This document shows, one piece after another, positions 32,851-44,018 of a stretch of DNA of 64,000 bases. A program made the position numbers and the translations under genes. A model generated the notes under the pieces. That model was given only the letters and a program-made list of their open reading frames with translations. It was not told where the DNA came from and did no database searches. This stretch comes from Rehmannia glutinosa (lineage: Eukaryota; Streptophyta; Magnoliopsida; Lamiales; Orobanchaceae), in assembly GCA_016081115.2 (NCBI GenBank), contig CM071935.1, positions 23,602,653 to 23,666,652 on the forward strand, read 5' to 3'. How positions within the stretch are numbered: the stretch's first letter is position 1; each line of letters starts with the position of its first letter.

Positions 32851-33840
32851 GAGGAAATTGACACAAATGTCCCACTTTTTGGAGACAATGTCAGTCTTTT
32901 ACGCTTACCGTTGCTATTTTGCCCAAATTTATGCTCCCGCCCTTTTTTTACAAAACTTTACGCTCCAGCAAAAATTCACGGACTTTTTTACTCTTTGTTT
33001 CAACATTGTTTCTAACATGTTTCAAACATGTTTCTTTTAATAAATTTTCAGTGAAAAAATAAATTTTACCACCGTTAAATAATCCACTTTATACTCGAAG
33101 TCTTATAAAAAATCAAGAAATATACACATAAAACAACACATATTAAAACCAAACAAATGAAAAATATTATAAAAACAACATGAATAAAAAACACAATTCA
33201 ATTTTTGATCCAATGCATGAAAAACATGGAAACAACCAGGTGACAATATAGAAACAAACCAGAAACAATATAGAAAACACCATATGACAAAAAGAGTTAA
33301 AAATAGGTCAAATTTGTTTTTAAACATCGAAAACTTCCTGAAAACAATAAAGAAACATCAGAATAACATTAAAAATATATGGAAACAACCCAGAAACAAC
33401 GTAAAAAATATTAAAACACCACATGAATAAAAAGAGCTTAAAAATAGGTAAAACTGTATTTACACATTGAACAATACATGAAAACAACAAAAAACGTTAT
33501 TAGAACAACATTAAAAATATTATAGAATAACACCGAAATAATAGAAACAATGTACAAAATAATATATGAAAAAAAACAGCATAAAAATAGGTAAAAGCTG
33601 TTTTGAAATATTGAAATAACAAAGAAACAACATAGAAACAACAAAGAAACAAATTTAAACAACATATATAACATATAAAGCAATGCAGGAACTAAACAAA
33701 TTGAAAACAAAATTAAAATAATCAAAAATATGCAGGAGCATAAAAAAATAGGTACAAAAGGAAAAAAATGGGTAAAAAAGTTATAGGAGCGTATTGTGTG
33801 GTATGTGTACCAAAAACAGCGTATTCCATGTAATTCCCCC
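32851..33840 (-). mobile_element. unnamed MULE-like non-coding element, copy 1
   Basis: Read on the minus strand it starts GGGGGAATTACATGGAATAC and ends GTGTCAATTTCCTC. Its body alternates GTTGTTTC, TTACCTATTTTT and CATATATTATTTTGTACATT. The same order, with a shorter middle, is found on the plus strand at 45229-46009. The start and the inverse of the end resemble each other (GGAATTACATGGAATACGC and GGAAATTGACACAAATGTCC). No flanking duplication is visible for this copy. The minus-strand frame at 33438-33842 is low-complexity and not a gene. Confidence 0.6.
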
Positions 33841-34789
33841 AAGTTTTAATTGTGAAATCAAGTTCATGTAAAGTTGAATTTAAACCCAATCTAGCACTTT
33901 GGGTTTTAAATTCAATTAATGATAGATTTTTCGGCTTATGGTTAGAGCTTGCTTCATTGGGTCATAAAGTTGGGATGCAATTATTCATACCCGTAAGGAT
34001 TGAATTAAATTTAAATATGCATTGGATTTAAATTTAATCTAATGATGGTTCGACCCAAATTTAGTTATAATCCTGATATATTAATTTTTTATTTAGTTAG
34101 CGGATCTTATCTTTATATTTTGAGATAGATTAAAATAGCATGTCGCCAAAGTGACCTTTGTTACTAAATTTATTTTGAAATATTAGATTCAAACAAAAGA
34201 TTTGTAATTTGTCAATATTTATGAGGATAATAATTGGTTCAAATGAAGGTTATTTTCTAGACAGATGATAGACATGAAGCAAAATCGAAATTATGTTAAA
34301 ATTTATATCTAATATTTTTAAATAAATTAATTGAAACAGTACGTTACCAAAGTAACCTCTATTGTGTATGTATATTTATTTTGAGATATTAGGATGTGTA
34401 TGTCTATTATTTATGCGAATAATGATCAGCCCAAAGGAAGGTCATTACTTGTAAATAAATACGTGATGATTACTAAGTTATCCATGTAAATAATAATCGG
34501 CTCAAAGGAATGTTATTGTTTTATAGGAGTTATTGTCATTGATTACTACATTTGAGAGTAGCACTTATAATTGATGCTTTTACCAAAGACTGAACATCAA
34601 TGTTGTGCTAGGTATTTCAAGATGGGCCCACTATTATTTTATAATGTGCATACATAAGTATAAATTTCCTGTTATTTTGTTATGACATGATTAAATGCGA
34701 GCATCTTTAATTTTATTCCCTGAATTAAATTTGTTCTTGTATTTCTAAAGTATCAGTCTATATGGATTTTATGTATGTTATCTCACTGT
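33841..34789. other. AT-rich sequence, possible leader of the old copia
   Basis: Two or three diverged repeats of a phrase such as CAAAGTGACCTTTGTTACTAAAT occur near 34147, 34348 and 34480. No frame is convincing. Position suggests it is the leader region of the old copia whose gag follows, but no 5' LTR was found. Confidence 0.35.
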
Positions 34790-35090
34790 TTTAAATTTTT
34801 GGGGCATTATGTTTGAGGAGGTTAGTGCTAAGGAGTTCCTTAAAGATATTGATTGGAATAAGTTTTGTCATGACTAATCTTGTTTCAATAAGGTTATAAA
34901 GAAAATAGAACATATGGGAGTATTTTAAGAGGTATATTTCTCGCTTCAAAGTAAAGTTAATAAAGTTAGATTTATTTATGGTTTTATTCATTTTCTTGTA
35001 CAATAAGGATTTTGAGGCTGGTTACAATACCCTGAAGATTGAAATGACTCTTCATAAGATCATGTCTCGTTGTAGGAGAAAAGATTGAAA
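34790..35090 (+). pseudogene. gag remnant of an old copia
   Basis: Frames read FEEVSAKEFLKDIDW and, later, DFEAGYNTLKIEMTLHKIMS, a decayed copy of the copia gag block that normally runs FLVH...FKISYNTQK...LNELI. It is heavily mutated. It ends at about 35090, where a GC-richer insertion starts. Confidence 0.5.
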
Positions 35091-35320
35091 TATGGGTGCG
35101 GGGGACATGACGGTTCGGAGATTTAGAAATCTCTAGAACCATCCCAAAGTTCGGAGATTCTAAAAATAAATCTCCAAAACCAAACACAAGAAAAAAATCT
35201 CCGTCCCAAACCATACCGAAAGTTTGGGATGGAGATTCAGTTCTAATGGGACGGTGCGGTATGGTTCGGTTCAGGATGGGGATTCGGAGATTAGTCATAA
35301 ATAAAATATACAAATTTGAA
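35091..35320. repeat. GC-richer repetitive insertion in the old copia
   Basis: It is made of short inverted and direct units such as GGTTCGGAGATT, AATCTCCA and GGTTCGG. The style matches subterminal parts of non-autonomous hAT-type elements, but no clean ends or duplication were found. Confidence 0.35.
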
Positions 35321-35714
35321 AAAAAAAAATCAATATAAAAACCACCAAACAGATATACTTCCAGTCTCTTTTTAGTGTAGTATCAATATAAAAACTAAAA
35401 CCATAATAGGTAACACAATCATAAATTCTAAACTTAATAACCACTATAATATAATAATATTCTATTATTTGGGCAATTGTCCTTCTATTGACTAGAACAA
35501 TTATAATTAACTAATAATTTTTAATAAATTATTAATATGGTACTATTACTTGTTTAGAGCATGTTTCTCTTTTAAGTGCAATTTACTAATCAATTAACCA
35601 GTTTTAATTTCAAATGATTTACTCTATCATTATTATTAAAGCTTTTTAAAATATCCCAAGTGAGTATGCCTTGTTAAAATTTACTTCTCACTTCAGCTTA
35701 AGTTTTGATTAGTC

Positions 35715-35775
35715 TTATTTTGTACCTAGACATGTTTTGTGGGTAGATACTGGTTCTATTACTCACACATGTTTT
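35715..35775 (+). pseudogene. protease fragment of the old copia
   Basis: Frame reads VLWVDTGSITHTCFVGK, a copia aspartic protease active-site region (normally W-x-x-D-S/T-G-A/S). The frame is cut by the LTR insertion. Confidence 0.55.
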
Positions 35776-37345
35776 GTTGGGAAATTTATTGTTTAGATTT
35801 TGATGAATGTCATGTAAAACTTAGACTAGAAAGTTGGCACCCCATTTTCCTTGTAATTTGCATTGTAATAGATAGGGATGTACGAGCTGAGTCAAGTCAG
35901 CTATGTCTGGATATACAAGAAGTCAACTGAAGACAGAAATGAAGACTCCGTTGTGAAACAACTGAGTATGGCAAGGATGAGAAATCAAGAACTCGACTGA
36001 AGGAGTATCAGCTGAGATACAGTTGTGTGAAGTGTCAGTCAAGTCAACTCAAGAAGCCAAGTCTCAAGTTGAAGTGACAAATGAGTCATCCATTGATTGC
36101 AAGCTAACTCGAAGTCACCTGGGGAAGTTAGAGAACTGCAGTCAAGTCAAGACAACTGAAAAGAATCTGTTGCACAGAAGTCAAGAAGCTTACTTAAATA
36201 AGTAATACTTCCATGCTGCCATGTCTAAAAGTGTTCAGTCCCAGAAGCGTGGAAAAGGAATAAACCAATAGGAAGCACTGCACCTAGTGTCAGACTCTGA
36301 AAAGCTGAACATTCATTTAATACGAGGAAATGTCAACGTCAAGGACTGCAACAACATAAGCCAACGAACACAATTGACTTTTGAAAATCAGCCTATCTCT
36401 TCAACGGGCAGATTTTTGAAAGTTCACTATAAAAGGCTGAGGAATCTCTTTGAGAGAAGGTTACCTGAACGACGAACTATCAATAAATTATTCGAACTGT
36501 AACCTACAATATATTCTCAAGTTATTCAAGCAAAATCCTCAACCCTAACTCTCGAAGGAAATCGATCCAACACCAAGCTGTGAAGGAAAGACAACTTCAA
36601 ACTATTGAAGAGGAAACTTTTGAAGAATCAAAAGAGGTCTACATTCCAAGGAGGATTGTAGAAAGGTTCAAGGTCGAACCAGTCTCAAGTTATTGGAGGG
36701 CTTCGTGATCAAATCCAAGAAGCTTGAGCAAGTGAGTCAAGTAGCAAGGCAAAATGCCGTGAAGAAGCTAAGTCGGACGAGAAGCCATTGTGTGACCAAG
36801 GCATCTCCAGATCGAGTCCCAAAGGATCAAGTCACCGTGTGATCAAGACTTGTATCCGGGACCGATAACCACTTTGTACTACGATCAATACTTAGTGGAT
36901 TCCTCCGGAGTTGGAGAAGAGAGGAGTAGAAGAATTACCCCATCTTCGAACCTCTATAAAAATTATTGTGTCATTTACATTTCAAAGATTTTTATTTCTC
37001 GCATATCACTTTATATCTGCTGATAATTTGCTATCCAACCGATAATTAACAAAGTGCTAAAATCAAGTGTTTAAAACAAAATTAAACCAAATTCAAGGGT
37101 GTTAAGTCTTCCGCTGAAAATCTCATCACAAAGCCCGAGTTAAGGTTTAGACTAAACAAATGAGTTATTCTATCAACAAATTCAATCGAAATGCATTGAG
37201 TGGCTAACTCTGCTGGTTAACTAACTTAGTTGCCCCTCAAGGACTTAGCTGTGAAAATTAACTCTGTATTATCTTAAAAGGACTAAAACGAAAAAGTTGG
37301 TAAGATTTATTCAACCCCTCCCCCTTCTAAACCTTACTCACACTC
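35770..37345 (+). mobile_element. solo LTR-like insertion (family shared with 3525-4344)
   Basis: About 1.55 kb starting near TGTTGGGAAATTTATTG. It has TTTTGATGAA and AGAAAGTTGGCACCCCA near the start, a TATA box CTATAAAAGG at 36427-36436, then GAGGAATCTC and GAGAGAAGG, and ends in a pyrimidine-rich CAACCCCTCCCCCTTC. The start and TATA-region landmarks occur in the same order on the minus strand at 3525-4344. No internal coding region or second LTR follows, so it looks like a solo LTR. The 10-bp TTACTCACAC is present on both sides (35759-35768 and 37334-37343), but exact ends are unsure. Confidence 0.55.
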
Positions 37346-37399
37346 CTTGGGATCTACATGTTTTAATGCAATGTTATATGTGGAGCCAATTACAAACTG

Positions 37400-38200
37400 A
37401 TGTTGAAAGATGCATTTGTGAGGGTAATGGTAAAACAATTGTAGTTGAGACTATACAGATTTAGGTTTATTGTTGATGATAAGTTATTGAATTTTGAAGA
37501 GCCATGTGGGATTTTATTTCTACTTCCATTTTGAGCAAATTTGGTTACAATTGTTCAATTTCGAATAGTAAATTTGTTATCTTCAATATTCATATTGGTT
37601 CTTTATCATTGATGATAGCCTATAATTGTTGGATGTGATTGTCTCATTTAATGAAACATTTCATGCTAGTTCATATGGTATAAAATACATGAAACAATAA
37701 AAGAATTAAGAATATGGTAAGAAAAATGATTAATCATTTTTTCTTACCGAAAACTCTATGAGAGAAGCACTAAGGATTGTGACATGATTTGTTATTAGAG
37801 TTTTGAACTAAGCAGTAGCTAGATAAAGACCCTTATAGATTATGAATATGTGAAAGTCCGATATTAGACATTTGCATATATGGGGTTGTCCAACTAAGAT
37901 GAGGTCTACGGCCTAATAAGGGAAACTAGACTCATGAACTATTAGTTGTTACTTGTTAGATACTCTATAAGGTTATTTTGAGATAGAAAATATGAAGTTT
38001 CTTGAGGAAGTTGAGTTTGAGGGGAAAATAAGGTTATAAATGTTATCATGAAAAAGGAATTTATTTCCATCCTACAGTTGCAATTGACAATGATTAGTTC
38101 ATTCCTAACATTGTTCAAAATGCAATTTCGGATTATCAAGATAATGTTAAGGACTCCATGTCCGAATAAGATAATGTTTCTAAAGAGTAAACTTAACACC
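37400..38200 (+). pseudogene. protease end, pre-integrase and integrase end of the old copia
   Basis: Pieces in three frames resemble known copia blocks: CICEGNGKTIVVETI, WDFISTSILSKFGYNCSI, then DIRHLHIWGCPTKM near 37860-37905 (end of integrase, where copia elements have HLHVWGCPA). The FLEEVEFEGK-like phrase at 37995 follows as expected. The central catalytic core is missing. Confidence 0.6.
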
Positions 38201-38214
38201 TCAAGAATGGATAC

Positions 38215-38450
38215 CATGAAAAATTAGATAAAATTCATGACGACAGTGACATTTTGGATCTTGTCAAATTGCCTAAAGGTGTAAAACTCATTGGCCATAG
38301 ATAAACACCATGAACAAAGAGGTTCACAGGTAGTGTTGAGAGATATAAAATTTATCATACTGTCAAAAATTTCATCAAAACATAGACATTGATTATAAAG
38401 AAACTTTTATTTTGGATTTATCAGAAGATTCTTTATAAAAATCATTATGG
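38215..38450 (+). pseudogene. reverse transcriptase fragment of the old copia
   Basis: Reads ILDLVKLPKGVKLIGH, then DIDYKETF, the first two blocks of copia reverse transcriptase (W-x-LV-x-LP-x-G-x-K and DY-x-E-T-F). The catalytic YVDD region is not found. Confidence 0.65.
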
Positions 38451-38759
38451 TACTCGTGGCTCGTTTTAATTCTTCGCATTTTTCTTATTTATGATAAACA
38501 ATCATTGTTAAGTTTATCTCGTTTGGTTTTGAGATATATAAAATTGATGATTGTATATATTGTAGGTTTAGTGAGAGGGAATATCACTACTAAGGAACTT
38601 AAGTTTGATTCATTTAGCACAACTAGAATGAGTCTAATATTTAAGATATACAAAAGACTAGTTATACATTAGCTATGAGAGGTATTTTATATTTTAAAGT
38701 ACGTACGCATTAGGATATAACATGTACAGTTGGATTATTAAACATATATTAGTCATATG

Positions 38760-39225
38760 ATGGATCATTTGGAAAGCAGCCAATAAAAGGGTTATAAAGT
38801 ATTTACCGAAAATTAAGGTTTATATGCTCACTTATCGGAAATTAGATCTTTATGAGATCATTTGGTATTTCTGATTTCGATATTAATAGATGCCAATAAA
38901 GTAAGGAGGTCCAGTTATGGCTATACTTAATTGTTAGTTGGATGAGCTATTTTGGGAAAGTGCTAAGTAGACACTTATAGTTTATTCCACAATGACAGCT
39001 AAGTTTTAGCTTGTTAAGAGACATCTTATCAGGGGATATGGTAGATATTGTCACTAGGCTGCATGTTAAGACTGGTATTGACATACCATAAGGATAATGT
39101 AACAATAACTCGGTTTTACCATATTCGAACAACAGAAACTCTTGAAGTTGAGGTGCACATAGATTTCAAATTTTTTGTTGTTATAAAGGAAAAATTCAGT
39201 CATTAATTGTCTATGGAACATATTC
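38760..39225 (+). pseudogene. RNase H fragment of the old copia
   Basis: Decayed phrases in order: YRKLRFICSLIGN, STMTAKF-like around 38990, DMVDIVTRLHVKTGIDIP, DNVTITRFYHIRTTETLEVEVHIDFKFF. These match the copia RNase H run up to the conserved His-Ile-Asp block. Many stops. Confidence 0.55.
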
Positions 39226-39701
39226 ACACAAACTCATTTTAGGAGTATATAATATTGCTCATATGGGTGTTGTACGGTTTTAAATATGTGCATGCATGTT
39301 CAGTGGGAGTTTGTATTTTGATGTTCTTCAGGTTTAGACACATTTTGAAATTATCTTTTGTTGTATAAAGAATAAAGTTTTGGTTTTGGACTCTAAAACA
39401 TTTGCATTTTTGCATGACCTCGTAAGTAATAAAGTAGGACCAGTTGGAAATAGGCATGCTGGAGATCACGTTACATGTAATTTCCATGCTACACATCCAT
39501 ACTCGATATATGTCATTGAATATATTGGTATGGTGACCATTGATGAGTCTAGTTACTTTTAAGTATAACGAAGGCCAGTTTGATCTCATACTGATATAGA
39601 GATGGACCAGATTGTATCTAACAGGATATCTCAAGGATAGATAGCATTTTCAGCGCGCACTCAGGATTTTATAATATAATTGTCTCTAATAACATCTGTA
39701 G

Positions 39702-39714
39702 TCCAAGTGGGAGA
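39702..39714 (+). promoter_or_regulatory. polypurine tract of the old copia
   Basis: TCCAAGTGGGAGA a few bases before the LTR, a typical copia position and composition. Confidence 0.7.
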
Positions 39715-39718
39715 TTAT

Positions 39719-40200
39719 TGTGATTTTATTAATTTCCCGTGTGGACTTACACATGTAATTACAATTATATTATAGGCTATTTAATTTAATAGAGACAATT
39801 AAGTAGTCTAATTTAATAAGGTTCTAGGGATGTCTAATGGGTATGGGTTTTACAATGTGTGGATACCCAAATACTAGTCAATTAGCATTGATGGCTCTTA
39901 ATTAACCTAGTATATAAGGAACTCTCATTAGGGTTATGGTCCCCAAGTCATATCAGTCGTCCACTCATCTCCTCTTCCTCATCTTAGAGAGAGAAACCAC
40001 TGAGTACCTAAATAATTTGGTTGTGGAAGACGCTAACCCACATCAAGATTCACACGCGTCAACAAGTATCTGAGGTATCAATTATCGTATATTACATATT
40101 TATGAATTTAAGGTACGCTTTTGATTTACAATTTTCTATTTGTTTCTTGATAATTCACGTGATGATTTTGGGGTATGAATTAATTCTATTAATTCTAACA
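39719..40200 (+). repeat. 3' LTR of the old copia
   Basis: Starts TGTGATTTTATTAATTTCCC and ends AATTCTAACA. It contains a TATA-like AGTATATAAGGAACTC near 39910-39925. No 5' LTR is visible for comparison. Confidence 0.65.
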
Positions 40201-41250
40201 AGAGACCTGTTGTTTAGCTGAAGTGCATTTTATCTTTGCATTTCTATCTATTACACATATATATGTGAGGTATTAGAATCCCAAGATTAGTACTAAAAAA
40301 AACTCATGATCATTCCTAATAAATGACTGAATGGTTGATTCTACCACCCTAAATGACATGAATCAATAAATTTCCGGCTCAAAGGATCGTGCAGTGGATG
40401 TGTCGGGTTCGAAAGTCTATCCTACTCCTCCTCCTACCGTTGGAATGGTGTCATGTTCGTCTCTGCCTGTTCAAAGAGCGACAATCAATGGTTAAGAAGG
40501 AGCACCTATCTGCCTGACTGGATTTTAGCAATAATAATATCCTAAAATCTGCCTCTCACATACCCATTAAAAGTACACAAATTTGAGATAGTAGTAATAA
40601 TATTAAAAAAAAACTTATATTTTAAGAATACAACTCGAGCTGTCATTCATTAATTTATCTTTTAATTACCATTATATATTTCTTATTTTTCTTTAATCGT
40701 TAGAGTTTGAATGTTTAAATTATTTGCAATTGGGGGACTAGCCTGTACTTGAATAAGCATTTAAATGGAGTGGTCTCCCTATTTTCCAACAATGAAATCT
40801 TCAAACAATAATTTAAGTGAAATCTCCTGTTGCTTTGGTTGGACTCAACAACTAAATCAATGAAAGTCTAATTTGTTTTTTAACAATGAGTTCTTAATTA
40901 AATTTGATAAGCGCAATATATGCGTTGGTCAATCAAGATGACCGATTTTTTTTTTAAAGACCGATTAACTCCATATTCTACTAACAAAAAAATCAATTAA
41001 TTTATAATCATCTTTATTATATAGTTTATTTTTCACTGCAAAAAAGTAATGTCAACTTTCTGAATAATGGGATGATCCGATGCAATTTTTTGTATATTTA
41101 TGTTATGTTATCACCTTAAAAATAATGGTTGAGGGTTGATGTGTCTTATCTTAATACCAAAGATATCTAAAAGAAGAATCGCTCTAATAAATAATGGAAA
41201 ACCTCATATGAAATGGTCTTATTGGCATTATCAATGAATAATAGTTTTCT
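40201..41250. other. AT-rich intergenic sequence
   Basis: Nothing recognisable as a gene. A few short purine or T runs. The segment 40381-40480 is locally GC-richer but has no long frame. Confidence 0.45.
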
Positions 41251-41550
41251 TGTGAGACCGAATCTCATTCTGTAAGACGAATCAAATTATAACCCATTTA
41301 TAAAAATTAGCCATTGACCCACAAGTTCGCATACGTCACATGACATGAGAGCATAAAATCCCTCATCTCACGTGACCCAAGGATATTGCCCAAAAACCCT
41401 CAGCAAAATTTCGCGATTTCCTCCACCCCAATCGTAACATATCTGGCCCAATTTTCAGGAACCAGATTAAGCATGGTGGTGCGTGGCTTACCCTTAGGCT
41501 TTAGCGACTCAAGGTGCGGGAACCATCATTACTGCTTATATAACCACTGC
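41251..41550. other. unassigned sequence left of the TRIM-like element
   Basis: Contains a GTGAGACCGAATCTCA phrase (41254 on) like the GAGAC/GTCTC MITE family found at 54 kb and 45 kb, and a short frame starting MVVRGLPLGFSDSRCG at 41473. That frame is cut by the TRIM-like element and is not recognised. Confidence 0.3.
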
Positions 41551-41988
41551 TGTTAAATTTGGGGGGACTTGGTACGGTCCCACACATGAAGCGTACCCAA
41601 TATGGGAGAGAGCCCAAGCCCACCAAGTGAGGTTCCATCCTAAAACCAATTGGTGATAGGAGGAGTAGCTCACTTGGCTTATAAAGTGGACTCTCTTCTC
41701 TTAATGTAGGACAACTCACAAGTGACATATCTCAACACGCCCCCTCACTTGTGAGTCCTTCATCAATTTATTAATCATCATAACATGATCCACCATGCTC
41801 AATCACATCATGTGATACGACCCACCTTGGGCCGAGCAATGGGCCTGCTCTGATACCGTGTTAAATTCGGGGGGACTTGGTACGGTCCCACACATTTAGG
41901 ATGGAACCTCACTTGGTGAGCTTGGGCTCTCTCCCATATTGGGTACGCTTCATGTGTGGGACCGTACCAAGTCCCCCCAAATTTAACA
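41551..41988 (-). mobile_element. TRIM-like element with a snap-back 5' LTR
   Basis: The 3' LTR (41551-41737, 187 bp, minus strand) runs from TGTTGAGATATGTC to AAATTTAACA and has a TATA-like TTTATAAGCC. The internal part (41738-41858) has a polypurine tract GTGAGGGGGCG next to the 3' LTR and a CGGTATCAGAGC primer site at 41847-41858. Where the 5' LTR should follow (41859-41988), only the terminal piece is present and it is followed by its own inverse. The result is a palindrome with ends TGTTAAATT and AATTTAACA and arms of about 37 bp. No coding sequence. Confidence 0.75.
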
Positions 41989-42380
41989 TGCCCGCTTGTC
42001 AACGGTGCTGCTACTACAACTGTTCAGATTCTTCAAGTTTCTTCCATCCATTTTCAATGATTTAACTTTTTTTTCTAGACATCAATCATAAAAGTGGAGA
42101 AAGAGATGCTAATGTCCATAGTAAATAGAACCTAGGGTAGAAGGGGACTACGGGTTGGGTGTGGGTATTGCCCGTATTGAGAATAGGAGGCAGGGGTCGA
42201 TTTTGGGATCTTGATAAGTTTGATAATTTTGTATCTTTGTTGTTACTGTCTTGGATTTTGATGGACTTTTTCCTTTTCTTTTGACAGTGGTGATCAGATG
42301 ATTTTGAGGAAGAAGTTGAGGTATATATTGGGATTGACAATTGAGAAAAAATAGTAATTCTCAAGAAAAAAAATTCAATA
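41989..42380. other. sequence without a recognised gene
   Basis: No supported gene. The minus-strand frame at 42086-42388 is Ser-rich and unrecognised. Confidence 0.35.
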
Positions 42381-43240
42381 CTTTTCAAGGAAAAATTTCA
42401 GGTGAAAAATATACTTTTAATGGGATTATTAATAATTTTGAGGGGGATCAACTTCTAATTTTTTTATAGGGGTAAACTATTACTTTTCAGAGAACTATTA
42501 ATACTTTTTAGGCAGACTATTAATACTTTTTGGGAGTCTACTTTTCAGGGGAACTACTAATATCAGTTTAGTTACGTTGAAAACATATATTTTTTAAAGT
42601 AAAAGTAATATTTTGTTAATAAAAAATGATACTTAAACAAGGTTATGTATAACTTTGCATGTAAATAATATTAGTTCTGTTACTTTGAAACGTATACTTT
42701 TCAGAGTAATATTGATACTTATTAAATAAAAAATATACTTTTCGAGTCTAAAGTGGTACTATGTCACCGCATAATACTAGAAAACTATTACCGCTCCAAA
42801 AAAGTACTTTGAATATATATATACTTTTTAGATAAAAGTGACACTTTTTAAGAAAAAAACTAATATTTTTTAATTGCCATAACACCAGTCTGTTAGCCTA
42901 AATATTCACGAAAATGTCATCGGCTTTAATAAAAGCTGATGCTTTAACAACAAAAGTAATACTCTTATATTGTTTTTGAGTAAAAGTTGTAGTTTATTAG
43001 AGTAAAAATAATACTTTTGTCAAAGATTGATCCTATATGATATGTCTTGTCTCACATATATTAGTGATACTTTTTGAATTAAAATTGATACATTTAAAGG
43101 GAAAAGTATTACTTTTGTTTACATTGTCAAATAATTTTAAGTGACAATTAAGATAATGTGATACTTTTTGAATAAAATGTAATACTTTTGAAGGAAAATG
43201 TAATACTTTTTATATTGTCAGTTACCGACATAATTTAACC
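42381..43240. repeat. degenerate AATACTTTT repeat region
   Basis: Variants of AATACTTTT, with spacers of 10-60 bp, recur many times. The right end (43136-43345) shares ordered blocks with the retroposed segment at 44250-44380 (ATTTTAAGTGAC, TTTTTATATTG, CTATTCAACATTCAAATAGT), where the AATACTTTT units are absent. So the motif has expanded inside an existing repeat. Confidence 0.6.
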
Positions 43241-44018
43241 CTATTATGTCTTCATCTTCAATATCCAGAATGACTTGAATAGGTCTTTTGTTACGATAGT
43301 TCTATTCAACATTCAAATAGTGAATTATTTTGCGAATCTGACTCCCACCTAGTTATTCAATCTTAATTTTGAGATTTTGTCTTCAAATCCAACACTATTA
43401 AATCTTGATGATCACAAAGAGAAGAAAAAATCAAAGAGAGAAATGAAAATCTAGGAGAGATGATCCAAAAAAAAGAAGATAAACAGATGAAAGTATGGTT
43501 GTGTGGTGTTGGTATTTCGATGGTGTGGTGGTTCGCCAGCAAGAAATTAGGAGAAGAAAGAAAAGCAAGAAACTAGGAGAAAAAAGAAGATTAAAGACAT
43601 AAAAAAAAATGTGCAGACCTCAAGGAAGAAAAGGAGGAAAAAGAAGAGAAGAATAATGCAGTCCGCTATATTTGCTCAAATGCCATATGAGTTGGGTCAC
43701 GGGTCGCAGGTGGATCCATCTTACAATATGTGACCCGTAAGACCGTTTTATAGAGTTTTTGTCGTCAATGAAACAGATTGTATATGTAAAATAAAATTTC
43801 AATCCAAACTCAAACACATAAAAATCCAGATTTTTTATGTTTTGCAGGATCCGTCTCATGAACTGAAGTACCTGAGATGGTCGCATAGAAGACCATCTCA
43901 TAAATAATTGCCTCATCAAGATTAGAAAATGAAATACTCACAAAACAACATTAGTAATTTTAAATCCCCAACTATTTAAGAACATAAAAATCCAGTTAAA
44001 AAAAAAAAGAAGAATAAG
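43241..44018. other. AT-rich sequence with MITE-like pieces
   Basis: It has a pair of GAGAC-type patches around 43690-43745 and 43850-43905 (GGTCGCAG, TAAGACCG and GAGATGGTCGC, GACCATCTC) that could be ends of a MITE. The rest is purine-rich. No gene. Confidence 0.35.

Larger units (their letters stand above)
34790..40200 (+). mobile_element. ancient copia element with nested LTR
   Basis: Heavily decayed copia pieces appear in the right order: gag (34.8-35.1 kb), protease (35.7 kb), protease-end and pre-integrase (37.4-37.7 kb), integrase end (37.86-38.2 kb), RT (38.2-38.45 kb), RNase H (38.76-39.23 kb), polypurine tract (39702-39714) and 3' LTR (39719-40200). The LTR at about 35770-37345 and a repeat at 35091-35320 are later insertions. 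No domain is intact. It is the oldest recognisable retrotransposon here. Confidence 0.75.

Noticed and set aside
33438..33842. 134-codon hydrophobic frame on the minus strand
   Set aside because: It is low-complexity Phe/Leu/Cys-rich translation of the T-rich unnamed element. The related frames at 45380-45765 are the same effect.
35739..36502. Three open frames of 60-71 codons
   Set aside because: They fall across or inside the LTR-like insertion and have no domain features.
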